A DNA stretch of 37,950 bases from Candidatus Segetimicrobium genomatis (GTDB lineage Bacteria > Sysuimicrobiota > Sysuimicrobiia > Sysuimicrobiales > Segetimicrobiaceae), in assembly GCA_005882275.1 (NCBI GenBank), contig VBAK01000127.1, forward strand, positions 1-37,950, given 5' to 3'. How positions within the stretch are numbered: position 1 is the first letter of the stretch; the number at the start of each line of letters is the position of its first letter. Shown here piece after piece: positions 1 through 8,133 of this stretch. The notes beneath the pieces were generated by a model. It made no database searches and was not told where the DNA came from. It saw nothing but the letters and a program-made list of their open reading frames with translations. A program made the position numbers and the translations under genes.

Positions 1-1080
1 GATGTTGTTCGTGAACGTGACATCCTGGACGGTGGACCACGGCGCGGTGCCGTTCTGGTTCCGCGGGGTGAACAAGATGGCCAACCCATCCTGGTCGGCC
101 TGCATCCAGTTATTCTCGAAGACGTTGCCGTCGATCAGCGCCCGGCGCGCGTTCTTCAATTCGAGCAGGTTCTTGACGCTCCAGCGGGTGCCGGCGTACG
201 TGGGGTCCCCGATCCGCCACGACAGCGGCTTGAAGAAGTAGTTGCCGCGGATCTCGATGTCGGCGGGCACGAGGTTGGGAATCGTCGGATCTTGCCCGCC
301 GAACATGACGTTGATCCCGGCCGCTTCCAGGTAGTTGTTGACGATCTTGAAGGGCCCCGGGCCGTTCGCGCTCATGATCGCCTCGGTATCCCGGTCCGTG
401 AGCCTGAAGCCCGACAGGTACGAGTCGATCACGGCCGTGGACGCCGTGTTCATGAAGATGCCGCGGGCCCCCCCCACGGACGGGTCGCCGTGGATGTAGC
501 ACCGGTCGAAGATGATGTCGTGCGGGACGGCGTCTACCGTCGTCTCGCCCCACCCCAGTTCGATCACGTTGTTCACGAGCGCCCCGGGGGTGGGAGCAAA
601 CTCGATCCCGATGAAGCGGAAGTGATGCGCGCCGGGCACCGTCACGATCACGCCGTGGTGGTAGACGGCATCCGGCCCGACCACGAGCTTCGGCATCTGC
701 GGGGCGTACGAGGGGGCGATGCGGTCGCCCGGAGGGGGGAGCGCGCTGTCGGGCGCGCTGCTCCGCACGTAGATCCATCCGGGCCCCGGCTTGTTGGGGA
801 GCACAAACGGCCCCGTGAACGTCGCGCCGGCCGCCAGCGTAATGATGTCGCCCGGGTTGGCTTTGTTGAGCGCCGCCTGAACGTCGCCGCCGGCCGGCAC
901 AGCGATGATCTGCCCCGTTGGAGGCGCGTAGGTCGTGTTGAGAAACACTTGGGGCGGCGCCGGCAGAGCGGGCTGCGCTTGAGCGGCGGGCCGAGCCGGA
1001 AGCAGCGCACTGACGGCCGCAACCGCGGCGATCAGCGTGAACCCTGTGACACCGTGGCAATCATATCTGCGCATAACCAT
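1..1080 (-). CDS. Secreted right-handed beta-helix protein, C-terminus missing
   Basis: A continuous 360-codon minus-strand frame starts at the ATG at 1080 and runs off the left edge without a stop. Residues about 12-33 form a hydrophobic signal peptide ending in an AQA-like cleavage site. The mature part contains recurring short strands with Asn/Gly turns (for example IDGNVFENNWM, IRGNYFFKPLS, IVNNYLEAAG). This is the pattern of pectate-lyase-like or NosD/parallel beta-helix proteins; the early segment resembles the VPAGGDVQAALNKA opening common to such proteins. It probably acts outside the cytoplasm on or near polysaccharide, but no catalytic residues can be assigned and the enzyme class is unknown. 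No same-strand gene lies close upstream except the tiny candidate ORF at 1145-1213. Confidence 0.8.
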   Translation of the reverse strand, partial: MVMRRYDCHGVTGFTLIAAVAAVSALLPARPAAQAQPALPAPPQVFLNTTYAPPTGQIIAVPAGGDVQAALNKANPGDIITLAAGATFTGPFVLPNKPGPGWIYVRSSAPDSALPPPGDRIAPSYAPQMPKLVVGPDAVYHHGVIVTVPGAHHFRFIGIEFAPTPGALVNNVIELGWGETTVDAVPHDIIFDRCYIHGDPSVGGARGIFMNTASTAVIDSYLSGFRLTDRDTEAIMSANGPGPFKIVNNYLEAAGINVMFGGQDPTIPNLVPADIEIRGNYFFKPLSWRIGDPTYAGTRWSVKNLLELKNARRALIDGNVFENNWMQADQDGLAILFTPRNQNGTAPWSTVQDVTFTNNI

Positions 1081-1144
1081 CGCGTGCGCGAGTCCCCGCT
1101 CGTCAAAGCGGTCAGCCCTGGTGACGCCCCTCGGCGAAAGACCG

Positions 1145-1213
1145 CTAGCGTATAATCAAATGCCCGGTGGCCCACAGCGTCAGGCCGATGAGCGCAAGCA
1201 GCGCAAACACCAT
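1145..1213 (-). CDS. Candidate 22-residue single-pass membrane peptide
   Basis: An ATG at 1213 opens a 22-codon frame ending in TAG at 1145. Upstream on the same strand is a purine-rich AGAGGGG about 8-10 nt before the ATG, a plausible ribosome-binding site. The peptide is almost entirely hydrophobic (starts MVFALLALIGL, ends HLIIR) and would form one transmembrane helix with a basic end. It sits between the beta-helix gene and the 99-residue gene, both on the same strand. The rest of 1081-1380 holds no other recognisable gene; it contains a 12-nt GC palindrome at 1339-1350 of unknown meaning. Such a short frame could occur by chance, so this is a candidate only. Confidence 0.3.
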   Translation of the reverse strand: MVFALLALIGLTLWATGHLIIR

Positions 1214-1380
1214 ACTGTTACACCCCTCTTCCCCTGTCCATCCAGGTTTTCCCCGTTTTCCCCCGCCGACTCCCCATTTACCCTCCCGACGGCAGGGTCA
1301 AACGCGGAAGCCGGATCGGAGGTGGGGGGTCCTGGGCCCGCCCGCGGGCGTTCACCGCGGAACGGCCGGCGGGGTCCCCT

Positions 1381-1680
1381 TTAGGGCGCCAGCGCCTTTT
1401 CCACATCCTCACGGGTCAGGTCTTCTCCGAGTTCCCCCGCCCACCGGAGGACGGCCTGCACGATCTCTTGCCGCGTCATCCCCAGACTGGAGGTCATCTC
1501 CTGGGCACACATTTCGACCACGTACTCCAGGCGGCCGCTCCAGCCGGCATCCTTTGCCTCGGCGATCAAGGAAACCACAATACCGGCCAGCAGCGGCTCA
1601 GCCCACACGCGCCGATCGCTCGAAGCATCTGGCGCGATCACGGGCCCCCTCCCCTCTGCCGTACGGCCGTCCTCTTCCAC
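1381..1680 (-). CDS. Small hypothetical protein, 99 residues
   Basis: The GTG start at 1680 is preceded by GGAGG six nucleotides upstream. The first 25 residues are polar and probably disordered. The rest is amphipathic and helical: a moderately hydrophobic helix (about 28-42, LLAGIVVSLIAEAK) and two C-terminal helices (about 68-97) ending with EDVEKALAP. No signal peptide, cysteine pair or known family motif is seen. It could be a small helical adaptor or regulatory protein, but no function can be assigned. It lies 141 nt downstream of the carboxypeptidase gene on the same strand and has its own ribosome-binding site, so it may be cotranscribed or separate. Confidence 0.6.
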   Translation of the reverse strand: MEEDGRTAEGRGPVIAPDASSDRRVWAEPLLAGIVVSLIAEAKDAGWSGRLEYVVEMCAQEMTSSLGMTRQEIVQAVLRWAGELGEDLTREDVEKALAP

Positions 1681-1821
1681 AAGACACCTCCCGACGCATT
1701 CCGGCGCGCCGCCGGTCCGGTCGCGCGGCGCAAGTACGAAAACCTGTTCGCTCAGCCGTCTTCGGGATCGCGTCCGCGCACTCCTGCGGCGTCCTGCGCC
1801 TTCGCCGGCGTGTGCTCGACG

Positions 1822-3081
1822 CTATTGCTGCGGGATGAACGTCGCGGTCCATGTCGTCTGCCGATGCCGGAGCAGCCCGCCGATCCTGTACCGCAGCAGG
1901 CTCCACAGCCGGGCGAGGATCCCGCCGCGGTCGATGGGGGCGGCGGCGAGCAGCGGCGATGTCGCCAGAACGCCGGTCGCATTGCGGATCGTGAGGAAGG
2001 CGACCTGCTGTCCCCGCTGGAAGGGCGCGATTGGACGCACGCGAAGCTCCTCCGACACGGTGAGCGGCGAATGATCGTCTCGTGTCACGAGGACCTCGAT
2101 GGCGCGCGGGGTCTCGAGCCGCAGCCGCGCCGCGCGGCCGCCGTAGACTCTGATCGAGGATGGGACGAGCCGCTGCCACGGCACCGCCACCAGCTCGTAC
2201 CGGGCGAAGCCCATGTTGAGCAGCGCTTCCGCCGCGGCGGTGCGGAGCTGCAGGGTGTGCGCCCCCATGACGACCGCGATCAGGCGGAGCGGGCCCTGGC
2301 TGGCCGTCGAAACGATGTTGAAGCCCGCCTCGTCCGTGAAGCCGGTCTTCAGGCCGTCGACGCGCGGATCGCGGAAGACGAGGTTGTTCCAGTTCGCCTG
2401 ACGGATGCCGCCGTAGGCCATATACCGCGGGCTCGTATAGGTCACCGCATCCGGGAACGCCACCAGAATCTCGCGCGCGAGGTGTCCCATGTCCCACGCG
2501 CTCGTATGCTCGCCCGGGGTGGGCAGCCCGTGCGGCGTCACGAAATGGGTGTCCCGCAATCCCAGGCGGGCCGCCGTCGCGTTCATCTCGTCGACGAACT
2601 GCTCGGGCGATGCGGCGATGGCCTCGGCCAGCGTCTCCGCCGCGTCGTTGCCCGACGCCACCATCAATCCGTAGAGGAGCTGCTCGATCGTCACCCTGTC
2701 GCCGACGTTCAAGAACATCCGGCTGCTGCGCGGGGTCCGCCCGATCCGCCAGGCGTCGACGCTGACCGTGACCGTGGTCGACAGGTCCAGACGGTGCGTC
2801 TTCACGGCCTGCAGGGTGAGGTACAGGGTCATGAGCTTGTCGAGGCTCGCCGGCGGGAGCTGCCGGTGCGCGTCGCTTTCGGCCAGGACCTGCCCGGTGA
2901 AGACTTCCATCAGCAGGGTGGACGGGGGACCGGGCGGTCCGGCCGGGCCCCGCTCGGCCGCGGGAGGAGCCACCGCCGCAAGCGGCGCCCCCACCCGAGG
3001 CGCGGCGCCGGCGGGAACCAGGAGCAGCGCGAGGCACACCCCGGCGCAGAGGCACCGAACCGCGGTTCCCATCCGCCTCAT
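1822..3081 (-). CDS. D-alanyl-D-alanine carboxypeptidase (peptidase S11, PBP5-like)
   Basis: This 419-residue exported enzyme trims the terminal D-Ala from peptidoglycan stem peptides. A signal peptide spans about residues 1-27. The three active-site motifs of the penicillin-binding fold are intact: SLDK (nucleophile Ser79, Lys82), SGN at 143-145 and KTG at 245-247. After the catalytic domain comes a beta-rich C-terminal domain (about 275-370), as in DacA/DacC. The tail (about 385-410, RLWSLLRYRIGGLLRH) is a basic amphipathic helix of the kind that anchors PBP5 to the membrane. Its ATG overlaps the stop of the upstream alcohol dehydrogenase as ATGA, so the two are translationally coupled although functionally unrelated. 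Family assignment is firm; which paralogue (dacA, dacC, dacF) is not. Confidence 0.93.
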   Translation of the reverse strand: MRRMGTAVRCLCAGVCLALLLVPAGAAPRVGAPLAAVAPPAAERGPAGPPGPPSTLLMEVFTGQVLAESDAHRQLPPASLDKLMTLYLTLQAVKTHRLDLSTTVTVSVDAWRIGRTPRSSRMFLNVGDRVTIEQLLYGLMVASGNDAAETLAEAIAASPEQFVDEMNATAARLGLRDTHFVTPHGLPTPGEHTSAWDMGHLAREILVAFPDAVTYTSPRYMAYGGIRQANWNNLVFRDPRVDGLKTGFTDEAGFNIVSTASQGPLRLIAVVMGAHTLQLRTAAAEALLNMGFARYELVAVPWQRLVPSSIRVYGGRAARLRLETPRAIEVLVTRDDHSPLTVSEELRVRPIAPFQRGQQVAFLTIRNATGVLATSPLLAAAPIDRGGILARLWSLLRYRIGGLLRHRQTTWTATFIPQQ

Positions 3082-4172
3082 CGCGCCATCACGAGAAGGC
3101 CGCGCAAGCCGTCCCCCCGGTCGAGCGCGGCCACCGCTTCGTTCACCCGCTCCAGCGGATAGGTGGCCGTGACCAGTTCGTCCAGCCGCAGGCGCCCGCC
3201 CTGATAGAGATCGATCAGCCGCGGGATGTCGGCGCGGAGGTGCGCGGAGCCGTAGAAGCAGGCCCGCAGGGTCTTCTCGTTGAGCACAAACCCCGGGCCG
3301 CCGACCGTGTATTCCTCACGCGACGGCGGGATCCCGACCGCGACCGCCACCCCGCCGCGGGCCAGGCAGTCGACCGCCTGGCGGACGGCGGTCGCCCGGC
3401 CGATCACCTCGAACGCGTAGTCGGCCCCGCCGCCGGTCAGACCCTGGATCGCCCGGACCGGGTCCTCTTCCTTCGCGTTTACCGTGTGGGTCGCCCCGAA
3501 CTGCCTGGCGGCCTCGAGTCGGTGTTCCAGGAGATCGACCGCAATGATCATCGCGGCCCCGGCGATGCGCGCGCCCTGCACGACGTTGATCCCCACGCCT
3601 CCGGCGCCGAACACGGCCACGCTGCTCCCGGGCCGCACCCGGGCCGTGTTCACCACCGCCCCGACCCCCGTCGTCACCGCGCACCCCAGGAGGGCCGCCA
3701 CGGTCAGCGGCACTTCCTCGCTGATGCGCAGCACCCCCGCTTCGGGCACCACGGCCATCTCCGCCCACGATGACACGCAGGTGAAGTGGTGCACCGCCTC
3801 GCCCCGCCACCGGAGCCGCGTCGTGCCGTCCGGCATCTTGCCCCGGACCCGGTACCGCATCTCGCACAGGTGCGGCCGGCCGGCGTCGCAGTACCGGCAC
3901 CGGCCGCAGGCCGGAGCGAACAGGAGCACGACGTGGTCGCCCGGACGAACGGAGGCCACGTCCTCGCCCACGCGCTCCACCACCCCGGCCGCTTCGTGCC
4001 CGAGCACCACCGGCAGGGGCATCGACAGATCCCCCTTGATGTAATGGAGATCGCTGTGACAGACCCCGGTGGCCGCGATCCGGACCGCGACCTCACCCCG
4101 CCGGGGCGCCTCGAGTTCTATCGTGTCGACGACCAGCGGTTTTCCCACCTCGAACAGCACGGCGGCGCGCAT
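3078..4172 (-). CDS. Zinc-dependent MDR alcohol dehydrogenase (copy 1)
   Basis: A 364-residue medium-chain dehydrogenase oxidising an alcohol or reducing an aldehyde with NAD(P). Catalytic zinc ligands are Cys38 (GVCHSD) and His59-Glu60 (LGHE); the structural zinc site has Cys89, Cys92, Cys95 and Cys103. The Rossmann motif GAGGVG lies near residue 195. A longer frame opens at 4307, but the conserved MRAAVLFE opening and AGGAG before the ATG at 4172 fix the start there. The gene is the leader of a two-gene unit, overlapping dacC-like by 4 nt. It is clearly paralogous to the dehydrogenase at 13250-14350, with identical zinc-ligand spacing. The substrate is unknown; class III-like or broad-specificity alcohol dehydrogenases are closest by pattern. 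Confidence 0.92.
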   Translation of the reverse strand: MRAAVLFEVGKPLVVDTIELEAPRRGEVAVRIAATGVCHSDLHYIKGDLSMPLPVVLGHEAAGVVERVGEDVASVRPGDHVVLLFAPACGRCRYCDAGRPHLCEMRYRVRGKMPDGTTRLRWRGEAVHHFTCVSSWAEMAVVPEAGVLRISEEVPLTVAALLGCAVTTGVGAVVNTARVRPGSSVAVFGAGGVGINVVQGARIAGAAMIIAVDLLEHRLEAARQFGATHTVNAKEEDPVRAIQGLTGGGADYAFEVIGRATAVRQAVDCLARGGVAVAVGIPPSREEYTVGGPGFVLNEKTLRACFYGSAHLRADIPRLIDLYQGGRLRLDELVTATYPLERVNEAVAALDRGDGLRGLLVMAR

Positions 4173-4360
4173 GCGGGGGCTCTCCTCTCTCGCCGATTGG
4201 ATGAACGTTTCCTCCTCACGGCGGAGATTCCTTCGCAGGAAATTCACCAAACTTGCAGGAGATCCGCGCCGGATCTTCGAACAAATTGCTCTCGAGCCCA
4301 CTGTCACAAGCGCGGAGAGCCGCTTGGATTTCGAAGACCAGGGGGGCCTGGGGGGGAGAC

Positions 4361-4567
4361 ATGGATCTGCGTGAATACGTTCACAAGCTGACCGACTTCA
4401 TTTGGGAGCGCGAGCACCAGAGCCAGAAGTCGGTCGATGCCGCGGTGCTCAGCTACATTCAAGACGCGGTCATCGCTGAACTCGAGTACCGGCGGCGGAT
4501 GGACGACCTCGACCGCAGGATCGCCGAACTCGATGCCTTGACGGGAGCAGGGGTCCACTCCTCCTAG
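4361..4567 (+). CDS. Small helical hypothetical protein, 68 residues
   Basis: The frame is open from 4253, but the ATG at 4361 follows GGGGGGAG directly and begins a coherent protein (MDLREYVHKLTDFIWERE). It is charged and predicted almost wholly helical. Residues about 35-60 (ELEYRRRMDDLDRRIAEL) have heptad-like hydrophobic spacing, suggesting a short coiled coil. There are no cysteines, signal peptide or known motif. It stands alone on the plus strand, divergent from the alcohol dehydrogenase (188 nt between starts) and convergent with the cobalamin-binding-protein gene ending at 4595. Function unknown; possibly a small oligomeric regulator. Confidence 0.65.
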   Translation: MDLREYVHKLTDFIWEREHQSQKSVDAAVLSYIQDAVIAELEYRRRMDDLDRRIAELDALTGAGVHSS

Positions 4568-4594
4568 ACCTCGGGTCAGGATTCCGGCGCCGGC

Positions 4595-5503
4595 TCACAT
4601 CCTCTCCAGCGCGCCTGCGGGGAGGGCGCGGCCGAAGACTTCCGGGTGAATCGCCGCGGCGAGGATCTCGAGGCCGTCCGCGAGCCGCGGGCCGGGCCGG
4701 CTGAAGTACGACGACGCGTCGGTGAGGTAGACCCGGCCGCTTCGCACAGCCGGGAGGTCGCGCCATCCCGGGCGGGCGGTGAGCAGGTCCATCTCCGACC
4801 GGATCCGGTCGACGTCGAATCCGCAGGGCATCAGGACGAGCACCTCTGGCCTCGCCGACGCCACCGTGTCCCATTCGATGGCGAACGACGGCTCGCCCGG
4901 CCGCCCCAGGACGTCGAGGCCGCCCGCGATGGTCACCATCTCGGGCACCCAGTGGCCCCCCACGTACACGGGCTCCAGCCACTCCAGGCACGCGACCCGG
5001 GGACGGCTCGCCGCGCGGGTGGCCCCGACCCTCACGGCCTCGATGCGGCCCCGGAGGCGGTCGACCAGGGTCTGGGCCGGGCGCGCGGTCCCGGTGAGCT
5101 CGCCGACGAGCAGGATGTTGTCGAGCACGTCCAGGAGCCCGTGGGGCTCGAGCGAGACGATCCTCGTTTCGGCGTCCAGGAGCTTCGCCGCCTGCTTGAC
5201 CAGCGTGTAGGAAGGGGCGCAGACGGCGCAGAGTTCCTGGGTCAGGATCAGGTCGGGGCCGAGCCGGGCGAGCGCCCGGTCGTCCAGGTGGTAGACGCTC
5301 TTGCCTTTGTGGATCGCGCCGCGGATCCGCTCCTCGATCTCCCCGCTGGGCATGGCCGTGCCGACGATCGCCTCGCTGAGCACGGGCTTGCCCAGGATTT
5401 CCGGGGGGAAGTCGCAGTCGTGCGACACGCCGACGAGCGCGTCGGCAAGCCCGAGCGCGCAGACGATCTCCGTGGCGCTGGGGAGCAGCGAGACGATGCG
5501 CAT
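4595..5503 (-). CDS. Cobalamin-binding-protein-like (BtuF/periplasmic-binding type III)
   Basis: A 302-residue protein of the BtuF/FecCD-associated binding fold. The opening MRIVSLLPSATEIVCALG and the following LVGVSHDCDFP are typical of the family annotated as cobalamin-binding protein. The two lobes are joined by a long helix (about 120-160). Unlike E. coli BtuF it has no signal peptide: the first residues are already the first beta-strand. Such leaderless versions are common; whether they are exported by another route or act in the cytoplasm is unclear. It begins 1 nt after the stop of the acetyl-CoA-synthetase-like gene and closes the five-gene operon. No BtuC/BtuD genes or cobalamin riboswitch are seen here, so the ligand is unproven. 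Confidence 0.82.
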   Translation of the reverse strand: MRIVSLLPSATEIVCALGLADALVGVSHDCDFPPEILGKPVLSEAIVGTAMPSGEIEERIRGAIHKGKSVYHLDDRALARLGPDLILTQELCAVCAPSYTLVKQAAKLLDAETRIVSLEPHGLLDVLDNILLVGELTGTARPAQTLVDRLRGRIEAVRVGATRAASRPRVACLEWLEPVYVGGHWVPEMVTIAGGLDVLGRPGEPSFAIEWDTVASARPEVLVLMPCGFDVDRIRSEMDLLTARPGWRDLPAVRSGRVYLTDASSYFSRPGPRLADGLEILAAAIHPEVFGRALPAGALERM

Positions 5504-5504
5504 G

Positions 5505-7418
5505 CTACCCCCCGGAGGGGATCACCTCGGCCTGCATCTGCGCCCACGCTCCCCGCGCTTCTTCGATCGAACCTTCGTCCTCGATCGTCGAGACGTCGCC
5601 CGGATCCCGGTTCAGGATCACGGCCTTGAGGACCCGGCGCATGATCTTGCCGCTGCGGGTCTTGGGGAGCATGCCGACGAAATGCAGGTCGCCGATCACC
5701 GCCACGGGGCCGAAATCGCGCCGGACCATGTCCAGCAGCTCTCGTTTGAGCGCGTCGGACGGCTGGTGGCCGACCTTGAGCACCACGAACGCGGAGATCA
5801 CCTCCCCGCGCAGCGGATCGGGCCGGCCGGTCACGCCGGCTTCCGCCACCGCCGGGTGCCGCAGGAAGGAGGTCTCCACCTCGATCGTTCCAATCCGGTG
5901 GTCGGCGATCTTGATGATCTCATCCGCCCGCCCGCTGAACCAGAAGTACCCGTCCTCGTCGACGTAGGCGGCGTCGCCGGTGAAGTAGGCGCCGGGGAAC
6001 TGGCGCCAGTAGTCCCGCGCGTAGCGATCCGCGTCCCCCCACAGCGTCTGCGTCAGACCGGGGAACGGGCGGGTGAGAACGACGATCCCTTTCTCGCCGG
6101 GCGCGCAGGGGGAGCCGTCCGGCGCGCGGACCTCGGCGGCGTACCCCGGCAGGGGCATCCCCGCCGACCCCGGCTTGATCGGCAGCAGCCCGATCCCATA
6201 GGGATTGCCGATCACGGGCCCTCCGGTTTCGGTCTGCCACCAGTGGTCGATCACCGGCACCCGGTCCTCGAGGACCTCCTTCTGCAGCCATTCCCACACC
6301 GGCGCGTTCAGCACCTCGCCGGCGCAGACCACCCGCTCGAGCGAACGCAGGTTGAAGCGCCGCGCCGGCGCGGCGCCGTAGCGCATCAGCGCCCGGGCTG
6401 CCGTCGGCGAGGTGAAGATCCCCGTGACGCGGTTCCGCGCGACGATCCCGTAGAACCGCTCCGGCCCCGGGTGATCCAGGGCCCCCTCGTAGGCGATCGT
6501 CGTGCACCCGGCCAGCAGCGGGGCGTAGACAATGTAGCTGTGCCCGACGATCCAGCCGATGTCCGACGTCGACCACCACACGTCCGTGGGGGCCAGGTCG
6601 AACAGCCATTTGCCGGCGCTGGCGATGCCGACCTGGTACGGACCGTGGTTGTGCACCGCCAGTTTCGGCTTGGCCGTCGTGCCTGAGGTGGCCAGGATAA
6701 ATGCGGGGTCGTTCGCTTCCATGCTCTCGCAGCGGGTCTCGGCCTCCGGGCCCTCCGCGAGGAAGGCGGGCCACTCGAGGTCGCGCGTCGGATCGAGGGC
6801 CGGCCGCGTCCTCCCCCGCACCAGGACGGCCACCTTCTCGATGGGGGTCTCCGGATCCGCAAGCGCCCGCCGGGCGATGTCCCAGAGATTGACCTCGTTG
6901 CCTTTACGCCAGGTGACATCGGCGGTGAGGAGGGCGCGGGCCCCCGCGAGCCGGATGCGCTCGGCCAGGGCCTCGCTCCCGAACCCCGCGAACACCACCA
7001 GATGGATGGCGCCGATGCGGCAGGTGGCCAGCATCGCCGTGATCGCTTCGGCGCAGGTGGGCATGTAGATCGCCACGCGGTCGCCGCGCCGGACCCCGAT
7101 CCTCCGCAGGCCGGCCGCAACGGCCTCCACCGCCCCAAGCAGCTGCGCGTAGGTCAAGACCCGCTGTTCCCCCCGCTCGTTCTCCGTCACCAGCGCGGCG
7201 TGGCCCCCCCATCCCCGCCCCACGTGGTGGTCCAGGCAGTTGTGACTCAGGTTGGTGCGCGCCCCTGAAAACCAGCGGAACGTCGGGGGGGTCGATTCGA
7301 ACACGGTCTCCCACTTGCGAAACCAGGGCACCGCCTCGGCGGCGCGGGCCCAGAATCCTTCGAAGTCCGCCTCCGCCTGGTGGCGCCAGCGCTTGATGAC
7401 GGGGTTGACGACTTCCAT
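5505..7418 (-). CDS. Acetyl-CoA synthetase-like AMP-forming acyl-CoA ligase
   Basis: A 637-residue ANL-superfamily ligase converting a short-chain carboxylate, ATP and CoA to acyl-CoA, AMP and PPi. The N-terminal ACAS segment (FWARAAEAVPWFRKWETVF) is present. The phosphate-binding loop is TSGTTAKPK (244-252), where Ala replaces the usual Gly. The adenylate motif is WWQTETGG (393-400), whose tryptophan matches the acetate-pocket Trp of Acs. The catalytic lysine is Lys591 (TRSGKIMRR). The hinge segment reads KIADHRIGTIEVE rather than the usual SGHRLGTAEIE. A GTG lies 6 nt farther upstream, but AGGAGG sits 7 nt before the ATG at 7418, so that start is preferred. It is the fourth gene of the operon with the CoA-transferase subunits; acetate, propionate or a related acid is the likely substrate. 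Confidence 0.88.
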   Translation of the reverse strand: MEVVNPVIKRWRHQAEADFEGFWARAAEAVPWFRKWETVFESTPPTFRWFSGARTNLSHNCLDHHVGRGWGGHAALVTENERGEQRVLTYAQLLGAVEAVAAGLRRIGVRRGDRVAIYMPTCAEAITAMLATCRIGAIHLVVFAGFGSEALAERIRLAGARALLTADVTWRKGNEVNLWDIARRALADPETPIEKVAVLVRGRTRPALDPTRDLEWPAFLAEGPEAETRCESMEANDPAFILATSGTTAKPKLAVHNHGPYQVGIASAGKWLFDLAPTDVWWSTSDIGWIVGHSYIVYAPLLAGCTTIAYEGALDHPGPERFYGIVARNRVTGIFTSPTAARALMRYGAAPARRFNLRSLERVVCAGEVLNAPVWEWLQKEVLEDRVPVIDHWWQTETGGPVIGNPYGIGLLPIKPGSAGMPLPGYAAEVRAPDGSPCAPGEKGIVVLTRPFPGLTQTLWGDADRYARDYWRQFPGAYFTGDAAYVDEDGYFWFSGRADEIIKIADHRIGTIEVETSFLRHPAVAEAGVTGRPDPLRGEVISAFVVLKVGHQPSDALKRELLDMVRRDFGPVAVIGDLHFVGMLPKTRSGKIMRRVLKAVILNRDPGDVSTIEDEGSIEEARGAWAQMQAEVIPSGG

Positions 7419-7433
7419 CCCCACCCCTCCTCG

Positions 7434-8093
7434 TCACGGCCGACCTCGGCCGATGTGTTCAACGGCTCCGGCCGGCGTCCCTCGCGGCGCGAGCCGCTCG
7501 CCAGCCCGGACCGGGACCGGCAGCCGGTTCGACGGCGGCGCCAGCGGACAGACCCAGCGCGGGTCGTAGACGCACGACGGGTGGTACGCGAAGTTGAAAT
7601 CGAAAACCAGCCGGCCACCCTCGGCGCCGAGATCGGCGCCTTTGATCGTATCGAGGAGATACCGGCCCGCCCCATAGGTCTCGTCCCCGCTGGTGGCGTC
7701 GCGAAACGGCAGATAGAGCCCGCCGCCATACCCCTCCAGCCAGAACAGGTCGAGCCTCAGGGGGTGGCCGCGGAGCGCGAATCGGGCGGCGCCGAATCGG
7801 GTGAACCGGTACGAACCGCCCTCGCTGGTTGGGACATCGTAGACCACCGGGGTGGATTCCTCCACGTCCGCCAGCGCCCGCGCCGCAGGGTCGTAGTCGT
7901 AATACGGGACCTCCGTGAACGCCGCCCGCGCCGGCGCCGGGATCGGCGACTGGGGGTGGGAGGCAAACAACTGGTCGCGCACCGCCCGCCAGTCCCTCCA
8001 CGCGGCGGCAGGATCGGGCGACCGGCGGATCCGTTCGTAGAGCGCGAAGATCTGGCGCTTCCAGTCCAGCAGTTGGAGCCGGTCGACGCCCAC
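7434..8093 (-). CDS. DUF1684 family protein
   Basis: A 219-residue protein. The C-terminal half carries the pattern I associate with DUF1684: a run ending FDFNFAYHPSCVYD, then WVCPLAPPSNRLPVPV and AGER. The N-terminal helix LLDWKRQIFALYERIR is also typical. There is no signal peptide. The biochemical role of the family is unknown; the conserved cysteine, histidine and tyrosine residues in the C-terminal core could bind a metal or ligand, but this is inference. It begins at a GTG 40 nt after the CoA-transferase B gene and ends 15 nt before the ligase start, so it belongs to the operon and may serve the same acyl-CoA pathway. Confidence 0.82.
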   Translation of the reverse strand: MGVDRLQLLDWKRQIFALYERIRRSPDPAAAWRDWRAVRDQLFASHPQSPIPAPARAAFTEVPYYDYDPAARALADVEESTPVVYDVPTSEGGSYRFTRFGAARFALRGHPLRLDLFWLEGYGGGLYLPFRDATSGDETYGAGRYLLDTIKGADLGAEGGRLVFDFNFAYHPSCVYDPRWVCPLAPPSNRLPVPVRAGERLAPRGTPAGAVEHIGRGRP

Positions 8094-8133
8094 GGTATGA
8101 CCAGTCTATCAAAGCGCGCGAGCAGGGACGCCG

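Noticed and set aside
1151-1156. TATAAT as a plus-strand promoter
   Set aside because: No plus-strand gene with support lies downstream and no -35 is visible; on the other strand it is the end of the small candidate ORF.
1468-3162. Long plus-strand open frame of 564 codons
   Set aside because: It lies opposite the carboxypeptidase gene and reads as Arg/Pro/Gly-rich sequence with no motifs; typical of a shadow frame in GC-rich DNA. The minus-strand gene has intact active-site motifs.
4253-4360. Longer N-terminus for the 68-residue protein
   Set aside because: The extra residues lack a ribosome-binding site and have a random composition, whereas the ATG at 4361 has GGGGGGAG just upstream.
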